Below are positions 1 through 13,544 of a stretch of 50,191 nt of DNA, one piece after another; position 1 is the stretch's first letter, and the number at the start of each line of letters is the position of its first letter. The DNA is from Zunongwangia pacifica. Its GTDB lineage: Bacteria; Bacteroidota; Bacteroidia; Flavobacteriales; Flavobacteriaceae. The stretch is taken from contig NZ_JAKHSK010000037.1 of assembly GCF_023499215.1 (NCBI RefSeq), positions 1-50,191 of the forward strand, in the 5' to 3' direction. A program made the translations under genes and the position numbers. The notes under the pieces are model-generated. The model saw only the letters and a program-made list of their open reading frames with translations, had not been told where the DNA came from and did no database searches.

Positions 1-2
1 GA

Positions 3-113
3 TCCTTACTCAACAGGTTCGATACCACCACAAGTAGCTGGAAAGGATTTAATTATCTCGCTTTTATGGCTATTGCACTAAAAAAATTCTATAAACCTCA
101 AAAGTTTAGATGA
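3..113 (+). CDS. C-terminal fragment of a probable transposase (partial)
   Basis: An open frame enters from the left edge and stops at the TGA at 111-113, giving about 36 residues. The residues include the stretch SSWKGFNYLAFMAIALKKF. A Trp, an aromatic patch and an LAF..IAL helix near a C-terminus resemble the tails of DDE transposases of Bacteroidota insertion sequences. This rests on general resemblance only, because the catalytic part lies outside the window. The stop overlaps the end of the convergent gene at 106-354 by a few bases. It could also be the tail of an unrelated protein. Confidence 0.35.
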   Translation, partial: SLLNRFDTTTSSWKGFNYLAFMAIALKKFYKPQKFR

Positions 114-354
114 CCTCATAATCTAAAAACCTGGCAAGCGCATCTAACGTACTTGCAGAAGGATTTGAATCGTATTTTGTTTTTCCCCAAAGCCTTTTGA
201 GGGTAAGTGGACTTAAGCGCACTTTGTTTTTTTCAAATATTAGTTCACTTAAAGATTCAAAATGTTTTTGCTGCCATTGCTCCGATGCAACCCAATTTAA
301 TTTGCGTTCAATTTTTTTAAGACACTTGCTTAGTAAGATATTACTTTCAGTCAT
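106..354 (-). CDS. Small helix-turn-helix-like hypothetical protein
   Basis: This 82-residue protein has no membrane segment or signal peptide. Its second half contains the pattern LSPLTLKRLWGK followed by PSASTLDALARFLDY. That pairing recurs in Bacteroidota proteins and looks like a short helical DNA-binding module, with a helix, a turn and then a 'which residues are known first' helix ending in a hydrophobic Phe-Leu. Function is inferred and unproven. It may be a stand-alone regulator or the remnant of a larger one. It is convergent with, and overlaps by a few bases, the partial frame entering from the left, which suggests an insertion or rearrangement boundary here. Confidence 0.55.
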   Translation of the reverse strand: MTESNILLSKCLKKIERKLNWVASEQWQQKHFESLSELIFEKNKVRLSPLTLKRLWGKTKYDSNPSASTLDALARFLDYEVI

Positions 355-533
355 GTGCTAATCGTATACTTTTCTTTATTGAAATGCAATGTTTTCATTG
401 GTGACCATCCAGATCCCTAACAAAGGATAAATTCAAAATTAAATGGCTACTGTTCTATCCAAGGCCATATAAAAAAGGTCTTAAAATGTCCAGGTATGGA
501 AAAAAGCACTTGCTTATTTGGGATAAACACCGC

Positions 534-917
534 TTAATTCAGTTCTATTTTTTTATCCTTACTGCGAAGTATAATCGATTGATATTCCCATACTTCAGCA
601 TTACGCGTGGCTTTAATATCCATCACGCCATTTTCTTTACTTCCTTTCACCTTAAAAGTGAGTTCAACTTTGCTGTGATCTTCGCTATACTGCACATCAC
701 CGTTTAAAAGGGAAAGGTTATCTTTTACACTTATTCTTCCGAAGTAATCCATAACTTTTGGATCGTTATTCGCTATATCTAAAGCATCTTTATGTAAGGC
801 TTCATCAGCGTAGATTTCGGTAAAATTAGAAATATGGGTACCTAAGTTTGTGGTAGAAAATGCTAAAATTAAAAGTACGGCTACAATACCAAGACTAATG
901 ACCAACCATTTTTTCAT
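534..917 (-). CDS. Coa1-like membrane-anchored protein
   Basis: The protein has one N-terminal membrane helix (about residues 3-22) followed by a soluble domain of about 100 residues rich in alternating hydrophobics. The layout and the soluble domain resemble the cytochrome c oxidase assembly factor Coa1 family, which bacteria often carry as small anchored proteins of unknown role. The start at 917 is preferred over the upstream ATG at 947, because it places the hydrophobic helix at the N-terminus and avoids a 26-base overlap with the gene ending at 922. The gene follows the membrane protein at 922-1359 by 4 bases and is surely co-transcribed with it. The family assignment is by resemblance only. 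Confidence 0.6.
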   Translation of the reverse strand: MKKWLVISLGIVAVLLILAFSTTNLGTHISNFTEIYADEALHKDALDIANNDPKVMDYFGRISVKDNLSLLNGDVQYSEDHSKVELTFKVKGSKENGVMDIKATRNAEVWEYQSIILRSKDKKIELN

Positions 918-921
918 GTGT

Positions 922-1359
922 TTAATTTTTGGTTTTGTTGGCTTCAAAAAGTGCGCTGACCTCTGGTTTTTGGATCTCGATAATGGTTAAAATTCCAAGA
1001 ACAATACCTAAAATACCAGTTAAACAGTTTATTACAGAAACTACAATGATAAAAGTAGCATTTTTACGTTGATTAAGATACTTAGCCGCTAAAAAGGTAA
1101 GTACGGCCATGATAATAGAGAATAGAATAAAAATACCTCCAAAAATAAAGAAAATCAAGTTAAAGTAATTAAACGGAAGATCACCGTGCATATCTGCATT
1201 GGTAAAAGCAACCCCCATCACCAGGTATATAAAGCCTACGAAGCAAATAAGTAAATTTAAAACGCCCTTTATTATGAATAAAATTCTATACGTTTCTAAA
1301 TTTCTACCTGGCTCAACTCTTGATGGTTCCATTTTTAATTGGTGATGATTCTTAGGCAA
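922..1359 (-). CDS. Small multi-pass membrane protein
   Basis: This 145-residue protein has three clear hydrophobic segments, at about residues 27-50, 65-92 and 102-127, and a charged N-terminal tail. It has no catalytic motif. Genes of this kind often stand directly upstream of a Coa1-like gene in Flavobacteriaceae, as here. They probably form a two-gene operon whose role in the membrane is unknown. A second Met at residue 10 is an alternative start. Confidence 0.65.
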   Translation of the reverse strand: MPKNHHQLKMEPSRVEPGRNLETYRILFIIKGVLNLLICFVGFIYLVMGVAFTNADMHGDLPFNYFNLIFFIFGGIFILFSIIMAVLTFLAAKYLNQRKNATFIIVVSVINCLTGILGIVLGILTIIEIQKPEVSALFEANKTKN

Positions 1360-1453
1360 TTTACTAATATTAGACGAATAACGGCCGGGTTTTTAGATAG
1401 GTATTTAGAGAAATTATAAGTATTTTTCAGCATAGTTTACAAATACTTTTAAA

Positions 1454-1813
1454 ATGGAAAATAAAAAAGAAAAACTTCTGGTTCAGTTTAGTAAAGCATT
1501 TGTTAATGGCGATCATCAATTTATGCTGAATCAGGTTACTGAAGATTTTCATTGGATCATGATTGGTAAAAAGGAAATTAAGGGAAAAGCGCAGTTTGCA
1601 GACGCTCTTAAAGATATGAAAAACTGCGTGACCAGTGAGCTGGAGCTTGTAGATGTAATTACGCACGGTAAAAAAGCCTGTGTTAACGGAAATATGAAGG
1701 TAGGATCTCCCAAAGCTGAAGACCAAAGCTTTTCTTTTTGCGATGTTTATGAATTTAGCTCATTTAAAGAGCCCAAAATTAAACGAATGACGTCCTACCT
1801 TATCGAGCGTTAA
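1454..1813 (+). CDS. SnoaL/NTF2-like protein
   Basis: This 119-residue soluble protein has the cone-shaped NTF2-like fold pattern. An N-terminal helix pair (FSKAFVNGD, MLNQVTEDFHW) is followed by an 'IKGKAQFADAL' segment and then strands ending in a conserved 'DVYEFSSFKEPKIKRMTSYLIE' region (shown here only as residues about 96-117). That order is typical of SnoaL-like domains that bind small hydrophobic ligands or act on them. The substrate cannot be told. It stands alone, divergent from the membrane-protein pair at 534-1359. Confidence 0.75.
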   Translation: MENKKEKLLVQFSKAFVNGDHQFMLNQVTEDFHWIMIGKKEIKGKAQFADALKDMKNCVTSELELVDVITHGKKACVNGNMKVGSPKAEDQSFSFCDVYEFSSFKEPKIKRMTSYLIER

Positions 1814-1897
1814 TTCTTAAGAAATATATAAATACCAAAATCATATAAAAAAGCTATACATTCTAAATTAGAGATCAATAATAACTACTATACTACT

Positions 1898-2539
1898 ATG
1901 AAAAAACTATTTATTCCGGTTGGTGCCTTATTTGCCATGTCTTTTATCAGTGCCCCAAAAACTGAAATTTTAATGCCTGTTCGTTCCGAGATTTCAGTAA
2001 AAGAAGCCATCAAAGTAGATTTAAAGGAATACTTTAAAGAAACCCGAAAAACTATTGAAGATCATATTAATGGACTTTCTAAAGAGCAGATGAGTTTTAA
2101 GCCAGCTCCAAATCGTTGGTCGGTTAGCCAGTGTTTGGAACATATTATTAAAACCGAAAAATTGTTATTTGGAATGACCAAAACCACTTTAAACAGTGAT
2201 CCTAATCCCGAGCGTAAAAGCGAAATTAAAATGAGTGATGAAGATCTTATCGCCGGAATTACCGATAGATCCAGCAAAGCACAGGCCAGCGAGTCTTTAA
2301 TGCCTAATGGAACTTACGAATCTCCTGAAGCTGCTTTAGAAGCCTTTGATGAACAACGTGATGAAATTATGGACTTTATCAATGAACAAACGGAAGAGGA
2401 TCTAAGAAATCATATTTCAGATTCTCCTTTTGGACCGGTGGATGGTTATCAATCATTATTATTTATTGCAGGGCACACGGCTAGACATACCTTACAGATC
2501 GAAGAAGTGATGCAGGATGCTAATTTCCCTAAAGAATAA
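1898..2539 (+). CDS. Exported DinB-like four-helix protein
   Basis: The protein is 213 residues long, with a short hydrophobic N-terminus (MKKLFIPVGALFAMSFISA) that looks like a signal sequence. The mature part matches the DinB_2 type four-helix metal-binding family: 'RWSVSQCLEHIIKTE' gives the first metal-ligand His, and 'GHTARHTLQIEEV' near the C-terminus supplies the other two. DinB-like proteins include thiol-dependent and metal-dependent enzymes, but no substrate can be assigned. A strong hairpin terminator follows 26 bases after the stop. Confidence 0.8.
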   Translation: MKKLFIPVGALFAMSFISAPKTEILMPVRSEISVKEAIKVDLKEYFKETRKTIEDHINGLSKEQMSFKPAPNRWSVSQCLEHIIKTEKLLFGMTKTTLNSDPNPERKSEIKMSDEDLIAGITDRSSKAQASESLMPNGTYESPEAALEAFDEQRDEIMDFINEQTEEDLRNHISDSPFGPVDGYQSLLFIAGHTARHTLQIEEVMQDANFPKE

Positions 2540-2565
2540 GTTTATTTAAAAATCGCTTAAATTCT

Positions 2566-2596
2566 AAAAAGCCATCCAGAAGTGGATGGCTTTTTT
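2566..2596. terminator. Bidirectional intrinsic terminator
   Basis: A 5'-AAAAAGCCATCC / GGATGGCTTTTTT-3' stem encloses a six-base loop, with an A run on the left and a T run on the right, so it can stop transcription from both sides. It sits between the DinB-like gene and the convergent acetyltransferase gene, and overlaps the latter's stop codon. Confidence 0.85.
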
Positions 2597-3125
2597 ATAT
2601 ATGAAATTCTTCAGGATATACCACAATACCAAAAATATCTTTTGCCGCATTGGGTACCAGTTCTTTCAGCATAAAATTCTTTTTAGGAACCTCAAAAGGT
2701 GCCTGGATATCAAAATTTATAGCCGGTTCGTATTCAAATCTGGGATAATATTCTTCGTGCCCTAAAACGATAACCAGTTTGTAGTCTAGTTCTTTTGCCT
2801 TTTGGTGCACACTTTTAAGTAATTTAGAGCCAATGCCTTTCGATTGGTATTCTGGTAAAACTGCGACGGGAGCAAGGGCCAGGGCCGGGAATTTATTTTT
2901 ATCGTTTTGGATGGTAATTTCACTAAGCAACACATACCCCACAAGCTTATTGTCCACTTCTGCCACCAAGGAAAGCTCAGGTATAAACGCGTAAGATTTA
3001 CGTATGCGATCCACTAAAAATTGTTCCTGGTGATCACTATTCGATTCATTTAAAAATGCTGCTTCAATAAGGGTAAAGACACCTTTGCGATCTTCGGGTT
3101 TTTCCTGCCTAATTTTTACTTCCAT
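2595..3125 (-). CDS. GNAT-family N-acetyltransferase
   Basis: A single GNAT domain of about 176 residues transfers an acetyl group from acetyl-CoA to an amine. The acetyl-CoA binding loop is seen as QSKGIGSKLL (the Q/RxxGxG/A motif), preceded by the beta4 strand 'PVAVLPEY'. It is followed by the YhbS-like segment VLGHEEYYPRFEYEPA, which suggests the YhbS-type subgroup. The start at 3125 (MEVKIRQEKP) is chosen because the family usually begins right at this strand; an upstream ATG at 3149 adds only eight unconserved residues. The acceptor substrate is unknown. Confidence 0.85.
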   Translation of the reverse strand: MEVKIRQEKPEDRKGVFTLIEAAFLNESNSDHQEQFLVDRIRKSYAFIPELSLVAEVDNKLVGYVLLSEITIQNDKNKFPALALAPVAVLPEYQSKGIGSKLLKSVHQKAKELDYKLVIVLGHEEYYPRFEYEPAINFDIQAPFEVPKKNFMLKELVPNAAKDIFGIVVYPEEFHI

Positions 3126-3176
3126 CTGTTCTAAAAAATAAAGAAGCAATGTAAGTAAATAAAATGCATCTCGCTA

Positions 3177-3876
3177 TTATTCGACATTAATTATCAAAAC
3201 GGACTCTTCGCTATTTAAGCTTTCAATTTTTTCAGCATAAGGATTATACGCAAAACTATTTCGGCAGCAATTCATTCCATCGGCCATTCCAACATTGTTT
3301 ACCAGCAGCGTAGGAATTTTATACGTTTCTGAAATAAATTGAAGGCGATTTTTGGCCTTTTCCATACCCAATTTATGCTTTGCCACACTGGCAAGATAAA
3401 GATCTGGTTTTTCTAAAATAATATCTTCCAGATGTTCGTCTACACTTATTTCATAGCAAATGGCCAATTTTATTTTCTTCTGCTGAAATTCAATGACGGA
3501 AGCACTCTTTTTAGGCTGAAAAAAACGGAACTTCATCTTCATGTAAATACTGTTTAAAATAATATTGAATATTACTTTTAGGTTTAAAAATGACCATTGC
3601 AATATGAATTTGATTTCCCATTTTTAAAGGTAATCCAAGTCCAATTGCTATCTTATATTTAGCGCTATAATCTTTAAAGATTTCAAGTCTGCCGTCGTTT
3701 TCGTCAAAAGCCAGATCCTTAGCCAGATTAGGTTCATAGTTGGTTAAAGAAAGTTCTGGGAAAACAATAAAATCTGCTTTGTCTTTAGCCGCTTTGGTGA
3801 TAAAATCGAGGTGCTTTGCCATATTGGCTTTAATATTTCCCGATTCAGATTGTAATTGTGCCAGTGCTATTTTCAT
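3177..3876 (-). pseudogene. Carbon-nitrogen hydrolase with a single-base frameshift
   Basis: Two overlapping frames on the minus strand together make one nitrilase-superfamily amidase. The first (3876 to about 3511) starts MKIALAQLQSESG and carries the catalytic Glu (E41 in FPELSLTNYEP) and Lys (K108 in KQYLHEDE). The second (down to 3177) carries the catalytic Cys in LAICYEIS. The frames meet at a run of seven T on the coding strand (A run at 3519-3525). Seven T gives ...PFFSA and a stop, whereas six T would read ...PFFQPKK into the second frame. So the whole triad is present but split. Either the gene is broken, the base call is wrong, or slippage restores the frame. It lies 6 bases after the DUF418 gene, in the same direction. 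Confidence 0.85.
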
Positions 3877-3882
3877 TTCTTA

Positions 3883-5085
3883 TCATCTTTTTATACTGAA
3901 TAGTCTTCCGTAGCTAAGGCAGCGCCAGCACCATTCTAAAGGACCAAATTTAAAATACTTAAGCCAAAGTTTGCTTAACATTATCTGAAGTATAAAGCAT
4001 ACGGTTGCGGTAATAAAACATTCCAGCAGACTCATTTTCTGATACATCGAAAACCCAATTCCGCTAAAAATAATCACTCCTATTAAACTTTGAAGGATAT
4101 AATTGCTAAGTGCCGTCTTTCCAACGGGCTGGAAACGTTTCAAGAAAACAGTTAATTTTCCTGTAAACCACAACCACGCGATAAACCACATGTAAAAAAG
4201 GCCAAAAAGCGTGTCGCAAATCACCATTAATTTTAGCCAGATAGGATTAAAAAAATCATCCTTATAAATATCGAAATTGGGTAAAATAAAGAGAAAAATA
4301 AGTCGGTATACATTAGTGAGGATCACCAACCAGATAAATGCGTTTTTACTTTTTAAGATAAAATCCTTAAGCCCTAAAAGTTTACATGATCGTACAAAGG
4401 CAGCTCCTAAAAGCATCATCGAAAAAGCAATTGGAGCTAAAAAGACCAGTAAAACCGTCAAATTAGCGAAGTATTCCAAAACCCTGAAATTTAAAGCTTC
4501 GGTGTAGTTGCCGTTTCTTAAAATTTGGGTAACTTTTTCGAAATTGTATCCTTCTAAATACTTATCCGGAGAATAATTTATAAAGGGAAAAAAATATTCA
4601 GCAATTACATCATAAAAAGGGAATGCTAAAATAAAAATAGCAAATAGGAGTAAATATTTGGTGTTCAGTTGATACAAAAGGCAGATAAAAATGCCCAAAA
4701 TCGCATAAAGATGAATCACATCACCACCCCAAAGCACTAGGATATGAAGCATACCAATTACAAATAAAATGAGCATGCGTTTAAGCATAAAAATGGGATT
4801 TGTTTTCTGCATTTTTAGCTTCTCTAGCTGCATGGCTATTCCCATCCCAAATAAAAAGGAGAATATGGGGAAGAATTTGGTGTAAAAAAATAGCTGTAAA
4901 CCCCGTTGAATTAAGGCATCAAATCTTCCTGGTGACTGCTCGTAAAAAATATCCTGATTCATAAACACGGCGTTCATGATTTCGATGTTTACCACAAAAA
5001 TCCCGAAGACGGCAAAACCACGCCAAATGTCAAGAATTTCGATACGATTATTTGGAGTGACGGGCCTTAGGCTTGGAGATTTCAT
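3883..5085 (-). CDS. DUF418 multi-pass membrane protein
   Basis: The protein is about 400 residues with many membrane helices. It opens with RIEILDIWRGFAVFGIFVVN, the usual first-helix signature of DUF418/YeiB-like proteins, and has the C-terminal block 'GKTALSNYILQSLIG' and 'GPLEWCWRCLSYGR', characteristic of the DUF418 domain. These proteins are thought to be transporters or acyltransferase-like membrane proteins, and the substrate is unknown. The start at 5085 is chosen because the family begins a few residues before RIEILD. The longer reading from 5169 would run into the metallophosphoesterase gene that ends at 5093. The downstream carbon-nitrogen hydrolase gene starts 6 bases after it. 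Confidence 0.85.
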   Translation of the reverse strand: MKSPSLRPVTPNNRIEILDIWRGFAVFGIFVVNIEIMNAVFMNQDIFYEQSPGRFDALIQRGLQLFFYTKFFPIFSFLFGMGIAMQLEKLKMQKTNPIFMLKRMLILFVIGMLHILVLWGGDVIHLYAILGIFICLLYQLNTKYLLLFAIFILAFPFYDVIAEYFFPFINYSPDKYLEGYNFEKVTQILRNGNYTEALNFRVLEYFANLTVLLVFLAPIAFSMMLLGAAFVRSCKLLGLKDFILKSKNAFIWLVILTNVYRLIFLFILPNFDIYKDDFFNPIWLKLMVICDTLFGLFYMWFIAWLWFTGKLTVFLKRFQPVGKTALSNYILQSLIGVIIFSGIGFSMYQKMSLLECFITATVCFILQIMLSKLWLKYFKFGPLEWCWRCLSYGRLFSIKR

Positions 5086-5092
5086 ATTTAAT

Positions 5093-5932
5093 TTATGCGG
5101 GTTGCAGTTCAAAAATGGTAATCTCCGGTCGTACATTAAATCGCATTTGGCGCAAACATCCCAATGCACGGTTTATATACAGTGTCCTGCCATCATAAAG
5201 ATCGATAATCCCGGCGTCGTAACGTTTATTTTCTACCGGTAAAATGGGAGCTCTTAAAAAAGGAGGTTTGCATTGCCCGCCATGGGTATGGCCGCTTAAT
5301 ATCCAGCCTTGATAGCCTTTCCAAATATCCAGATCACAAACATCGGGGTTATGGCATAAGGCGATATTCGCAATTTTAGGATCATAATTTTTGGTAGCAT
5401 TTTCAGGATAAAAATTAATGCCCCAATAATCATCTATTCCCAGAAAATGGAGTCCGTTTAAGTCTTTTGCTTCATTTCTTAAAATGTGAATATCCCGGGA
5501 GGCTAATTGATCGATGATATTCTGGGCAACGTGTGCTTCTTTATAGTCTATACCATAATCGTGATTTCCTAAAATTCCGACACTTCCTAAGTTTCCGGTA
5601 GGAAAATAGGGGATAACTTCCGCAAGCTGCTCCAGATTCTTCGGTTCTTCGTAAGTTACAAAATCACCGGTATAAACTACAAAATCTGGATGTAATTGCT
5701 GGGCTTGTTTAAAGGAATCAATGATATACTGATAATCGAAAAAATCACCGATATGTACGTCACTAATATGCATTAATTTTTTGCCATGAAGATGCTTAGA
5801 CAGGTTTTTAACTGGCATTTTGTGGTGAACAAATTCTAACCAGAATGGTTCTACCTGCCAGGCATAAATCCCTGGAATTGCCGCAATTCCGCCTAAAATA
5901 GCCAGTCTTTTTAAAAACTTTTTTCTTTTCAT
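5093..5932 (-). CDS. Membrane-anchored metallophosphoesterase
   Basis: This is a calcineurin-like phosphoesterase of 279 residues with an N-terminal membrane helix (LKRLAILGGIAAIPGIYAW). The metal-binding motifs appear in order: HISDVHIGD (DxH), YTGDFVTY (GD), GILGNHDYG (GNHD), ALCHNP, and LSGHTHGGQ (GHxH). The motif order and the anchor resemble the YkuE/YaeI group that act on phosphodiesters such as UDP-linked lipids at the membrane, but the exact substrate is not fixed by the sequence. The start at 5932 (MKRKKFLKRL) gives a proper positively charged N-terminus before the helix; the longer ATG at 5995 adds no conserved residues. Eight bases separate it from the DUF418 gene. Confidence 0.9.
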   Translation of the reverse strand: MKRKKFLKRLAILGGIAAIPGIYAWQVEPFWLEFVHHKMPVKNLSKHLHGKKLMHISDVHIGDFFDYQYIIDSFKQAQQLHPDFVVYTGDFVTYEEPKNLEQLAEVIPYFPTGNLGSVGILGNHDYGIDYKEAHVAQNIIDQLASRDIHILRNEAKDLNGLHFLGIDDYWGINFYPENATKNYDPKIANIALCHNPDVCDLDIWKGYQGWILSGHTHGGQCKPPFLRAPILPVENKRYDAGIIDLYDGRTLYINRALGCLRQMRFNVRPEITIFELQPA

Positions 5933-6050
5933 TTTGCTTATTCGAAGATCAATATTCAAAATAGTACACTGGCGCAGTACAAGCCCTTGAGGCATTCATT
6001 AGAAATTGTAAAAAGTTTTTGGAATTCATATCCAAAGTTTCCGTTTGTTT

Positions 6051-6398
6051 TTATTTATAAGGATCGCCACTCGCCGCAGTGATAATACAAATTATATGTA
6101 AAAAGATCCCCGGGAATATAAAGAAAATGTAGCCTATAGTTACAAATATTAGCCATAAAATTCCGGCTACGACTTCGCCTTTATAAATATGCCCAACGCC
6201 AGGAAAGAAAATGCTGAGTAAAATTGCTACTCCTGCGCTCCATTTTGGATAATTATTAATAACGGTTACCGGTGCTTGCGGTTGTTGTGCATTGTATGTT
6301 TGGCTGGCACTAAAGCGTTCGCCACAATGCCAGCATTTAATGGCTTCAGATTTTATAGTTTCTGCACAGTAAGGGCACTTTTTGGTTTGATAATCCAT
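6051..6398 (-). CDS. Zinc-ribbon membrane protein
   Basis: The protein is 115 residues long. A double-Cys zinc ribbon lies at the N-terminus (CPYCAETIKSEAIKCWHCGE, residues about 8-27), followed by a Gln/Pro-rich linker and two membrane helices (about 55-72 and 78-108) with the motif 'FFPGVGHIYKGEVVAGILW'. That resembles TM2/DUF5683-like proteins found in many bacteria, which have no defined function. It is likely transcribed alone or with the genes downstream. Confidence 0.75.
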   Translation of the reverse strand: MDYQTKKCPYCAETIKSEAIKCWHCGERFSASQTYNAQQPQAPVTVINNYPKWSAGVAILLSIFFPGVGHIYKGEVVAGILWLIFVTIGYIFFIFPGIFLHIICIITAASGDPYK

Positions 6399-6603
6399 AA
6401 TTTTTTGATTGGTGATTTAACGTTTGCTTTTAAATGGGAGGCTTATTTAGTTATGCGTCTTAGTTTTATCGATTTTGTTACGTAATTTAGGGATTATTAA
6501 TGATTTATAAATATAAATAGGAAATACAATACATTTCTAATTCTTAATTTATGAGAATTGATTTTGAATTTTTAAAGCGCATAATTCCCGTATTTCCTGA
6601 TAT

Positions 6604-6628
6604 TTTAGCATTAACTGATACTATATTA
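6604..6628 (-). promoter_or_regulatory. Candidate AraC operator, copy 1 (before the M1 peptidase gene)
   Basis: Read on the minus strand this is TAATATAGTAT, 8 bases, GCTAAA. It matches the other three copies at 17108-17132, 22222-22246 and 27151-27175 with the same 8-base spacing, differing only in the last base. It lies 74 bases before the ATG at 6702, in the opposite orientation to the others. The two half-sites separated by about one helical turn fit the way two HTH units of an AraC-type protein bind. The assignment to the regulator at 16208-17050 is inference. Confidence 0.55.
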
Positions 6629-6701
6629 ACCATAAATATGGTTTTTGTTGGTTATTGAACAAATATTTTACAACTTTACACTAAACTCTCTGCTTATACT
6701 T

Positions 6702-8384
6702 ATGAATAGAAAATTATTTTTTCTGGTTTTATTGATTTTAACGGCAATTTCTCTAAAAGCTCAGGAAACTCAATTTACTCATGCCGATACTCTTAGAGGA
6801 AGTATAACCCCTGAAAGAGCCTGGTGGGACGTGATGCGCTACGATATTTCAGTAACACCAGATTTTGATAAAAAATATACTTCAGGATTTAATAACATCA
6901 CCTATAAAGTAGTTCAGCAAGATCATCCTAATGTGATGCAAATCGATCTTCAACAACCTTTAGTGATCGATAGTATTATTTACGACAAAAAACAATCATT
7001 AAGTTTTAGTAGAGAAGGTGATGTGTACTTCGTGAAAACTGAGCCTCAAAACATCGAATATGAGCATGAAGTGAAAATATATTTTAGCGGAAAACCTCAT
7101 GAAGCTATTCGCGCACCCTGGGATGGCGGTTGGACGTTTACCAAAGACGAAAAGGGGAGGCCATGGATGACGGTTACCTGCCAGGGCCTTGGTGCTTCTA
7201 TCTGGTATCCCAATAAAGATCATCAAAGTGATGAGCCAGATCGTGGCGCTTCTTTAACCATACGTGTTCCCAAAGAATTGATGGCTGTGGCCAATGGCCG
7301 AATGTTGGATAAAACCAAACATAAAGACGGAACCATTTCCTATAAATGGGGCGTAGAAAACCCAATAAGTAATTATACCATTATACCTTATATAGGTCAC
7401 TATAAAAACTTCTCTGAAGTTTATACCGGCATAAAAGGCGATTTAGATCTTAACTACTGGGTGTTAGATTATAATGTAGAGAAAGCAAAAGATTATATGC
7501 CCACAGAAGTTCATAACCTTTTAGATGCTTTTGAATATTGGTTTGGGCCTTATCCTTTTTATGAAGATGGTTATAAATTGGTAGAGACAGAGCATACCGG
7601 GATGGAGCATCAATCTAATGTTTCATATGGTAACTGGTATGCCGGCGGCTATCGTGGCAGGGATTTATCGGGTACCGGTCTTGGTTTAACCTGGGATTTT
7701 ATTATTATCCACGAGAGTGGTCACGAGTGGTTTGGTAATAATATTACCACTAACGATCTGGCCGATATGTATATTCATGAGAGCTTTACCAATTATAGTG
7801 AAACCCTGTTCCTGGATTATGTGTATGGCGAAGAAGCTGCGAACGATTATAACTACGGAACAAGAGGAGGAATCAAAAATGACAAGCCTATTATTCCTGA
7901 TTATGGCGTTAATGCACAGGGGAGCGGTGATATGTACCCTAAAGGCGGGAATATGCTACATAGCATTCGCCATAGTATAGACAATGATAAGTTATTTAAG
8001 AACATTCTTACCGGCTTGAATATGACTTTTCATAACAAAACGGTAGATGGTTTAGAGGTTCAGGAATATATTTCAGATAAATCAGGTTACGATTACTCAA
8101 AAGTTTTCGAGCAATATTTGACCACGACAAAAATTCCGAAACTTCAGTTATATGTAGATGCATCAAACAGTAAAATGTTTTATAGATATACCAATATAGT
8201 AGATGGATTTAATTTACCGTTAGTGCTAAAAGGAGATGAAGAAAAAATAAAAATTATCCCTTCATCAGATTGGCAAAGTGTAGCTATTCAGCATAAAAAT
8301 CAGTATTTATTTACCCCTTGGAGGATAGAGCATATGTATTATGTAGATGTAGAATTACTCGATAATCGGGATGACTCGAAATAA
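6702..8384 (+). CDS. Secreted M1-family metallo-aminopeptidase
   Basis: The protein is 560 residues with a signal peptide ending near SLKAQ. The zinc site is complete: HESGHEW (H337, E338, H341) followed by the third ligand E360 in IHESFTNYSE. Ahead of it lies GMEHQS, the family's substrate-binding stretch in place of the usual GAMEN. The N-terminal beta domain is at about residues 30-240. The protein lacks the long C-terminal HEAT-like domain of classical PepN, which is normal for the short Bacteroidota forms. It should remove N-terminal residues from peptides outside the inner membrane. The ATG at 6702 is chosen over 6645 because it starts the signal peptide. It opens the hydroxyproline/arabinose block and has candidate operator copy 1 upstream. 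Confidence 0.9.
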   Translation: MNRKLFFLVLLILTAISLKAQETQFTHADTLRGSITPERAWWDVMRYDISVTPDFDKKYTSGFNNITYKVVQQDHPNVMQIDLQQPLVIDSIIYDKKQSLSFSREGDVYFVKTEPQNIEYEHEVKIYFSGKPHEAIRAPWDGGWTFTKDEKGRPWMTVTCQGLGASIWYPNKDHQSDEPDRGASLTIRVPKELMAVANGRMLDKTKHKDGTISYKWGVENPISNYTIIPYIGHYKNFSEVYTGIKGDLDLNYWVLDYNVEKAKDYMPTEVHNLLDAFEYWFGPYPFYEDGYKLVETEHTGMEHQSNVSYGNWYAGGYRGRDLSGTGLGLTWDFIIIHESGHEWFGNNITTNDLADMYIHESFTNYSETLFLDYVYGEEAANDYNYGTRGGIKNDKPIIPDYGVNAQGSGDMYPKGGNMLHSIRHSIDNDKLFKNILTGLNMTFHNKTVDGLEVQEYISDKSGYDYSKVFEQYLTTTKIPKLQLYVDASNSKMFYRYTNIVDGFNLPLVLKGDEEKIKIIPSSDWQSVAIQHKNQYLFTPWRIEHMYYVDVELLDNRDDSK

Positions 8385-8390
8385 GAAATA

Positions 8391-8425
8391 ATTTCAGATA
8401 AAGGCCTTATGACCTTATCTGAAAT
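8391..8425 (+). other. Strong hairpin between two peptidase genes, no T run
   Basis: ATTTCAGATA(A)AGG pairs with CCTTATCTGAAAT around a short loop. It is followed by A-rich, not T-rich, sequence, so it is not a standard intrinsic terminator on the plus strand. It may stabilise or process the mRNA between the M1 and M24 genes. Confidence 0.5.
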
Positions 8426-8452
8426 AGTTTACTAAAAAAAAAGAAAGAAAAG

Positions 8453-13500
<5,048 letters not shown>

Positions 13501-13544
13501 AATGGATTTATTCTGAATGCTAAATGTTGTTTTGTTATTTGAAA

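Noticed and set aside
486-707. Plus-strand open frame with many Phe and Ile
   Set aside because: It lies antisense to the Coa1-like gene, has no family features, and follows the reverse codon pattern of that gene.
7717-7980. Plus-strand frame of 87 residues inside the M1 gene
   Set aside because: It is an out-of-frame shadow of the zinc-site region of a clearly real peptidase.
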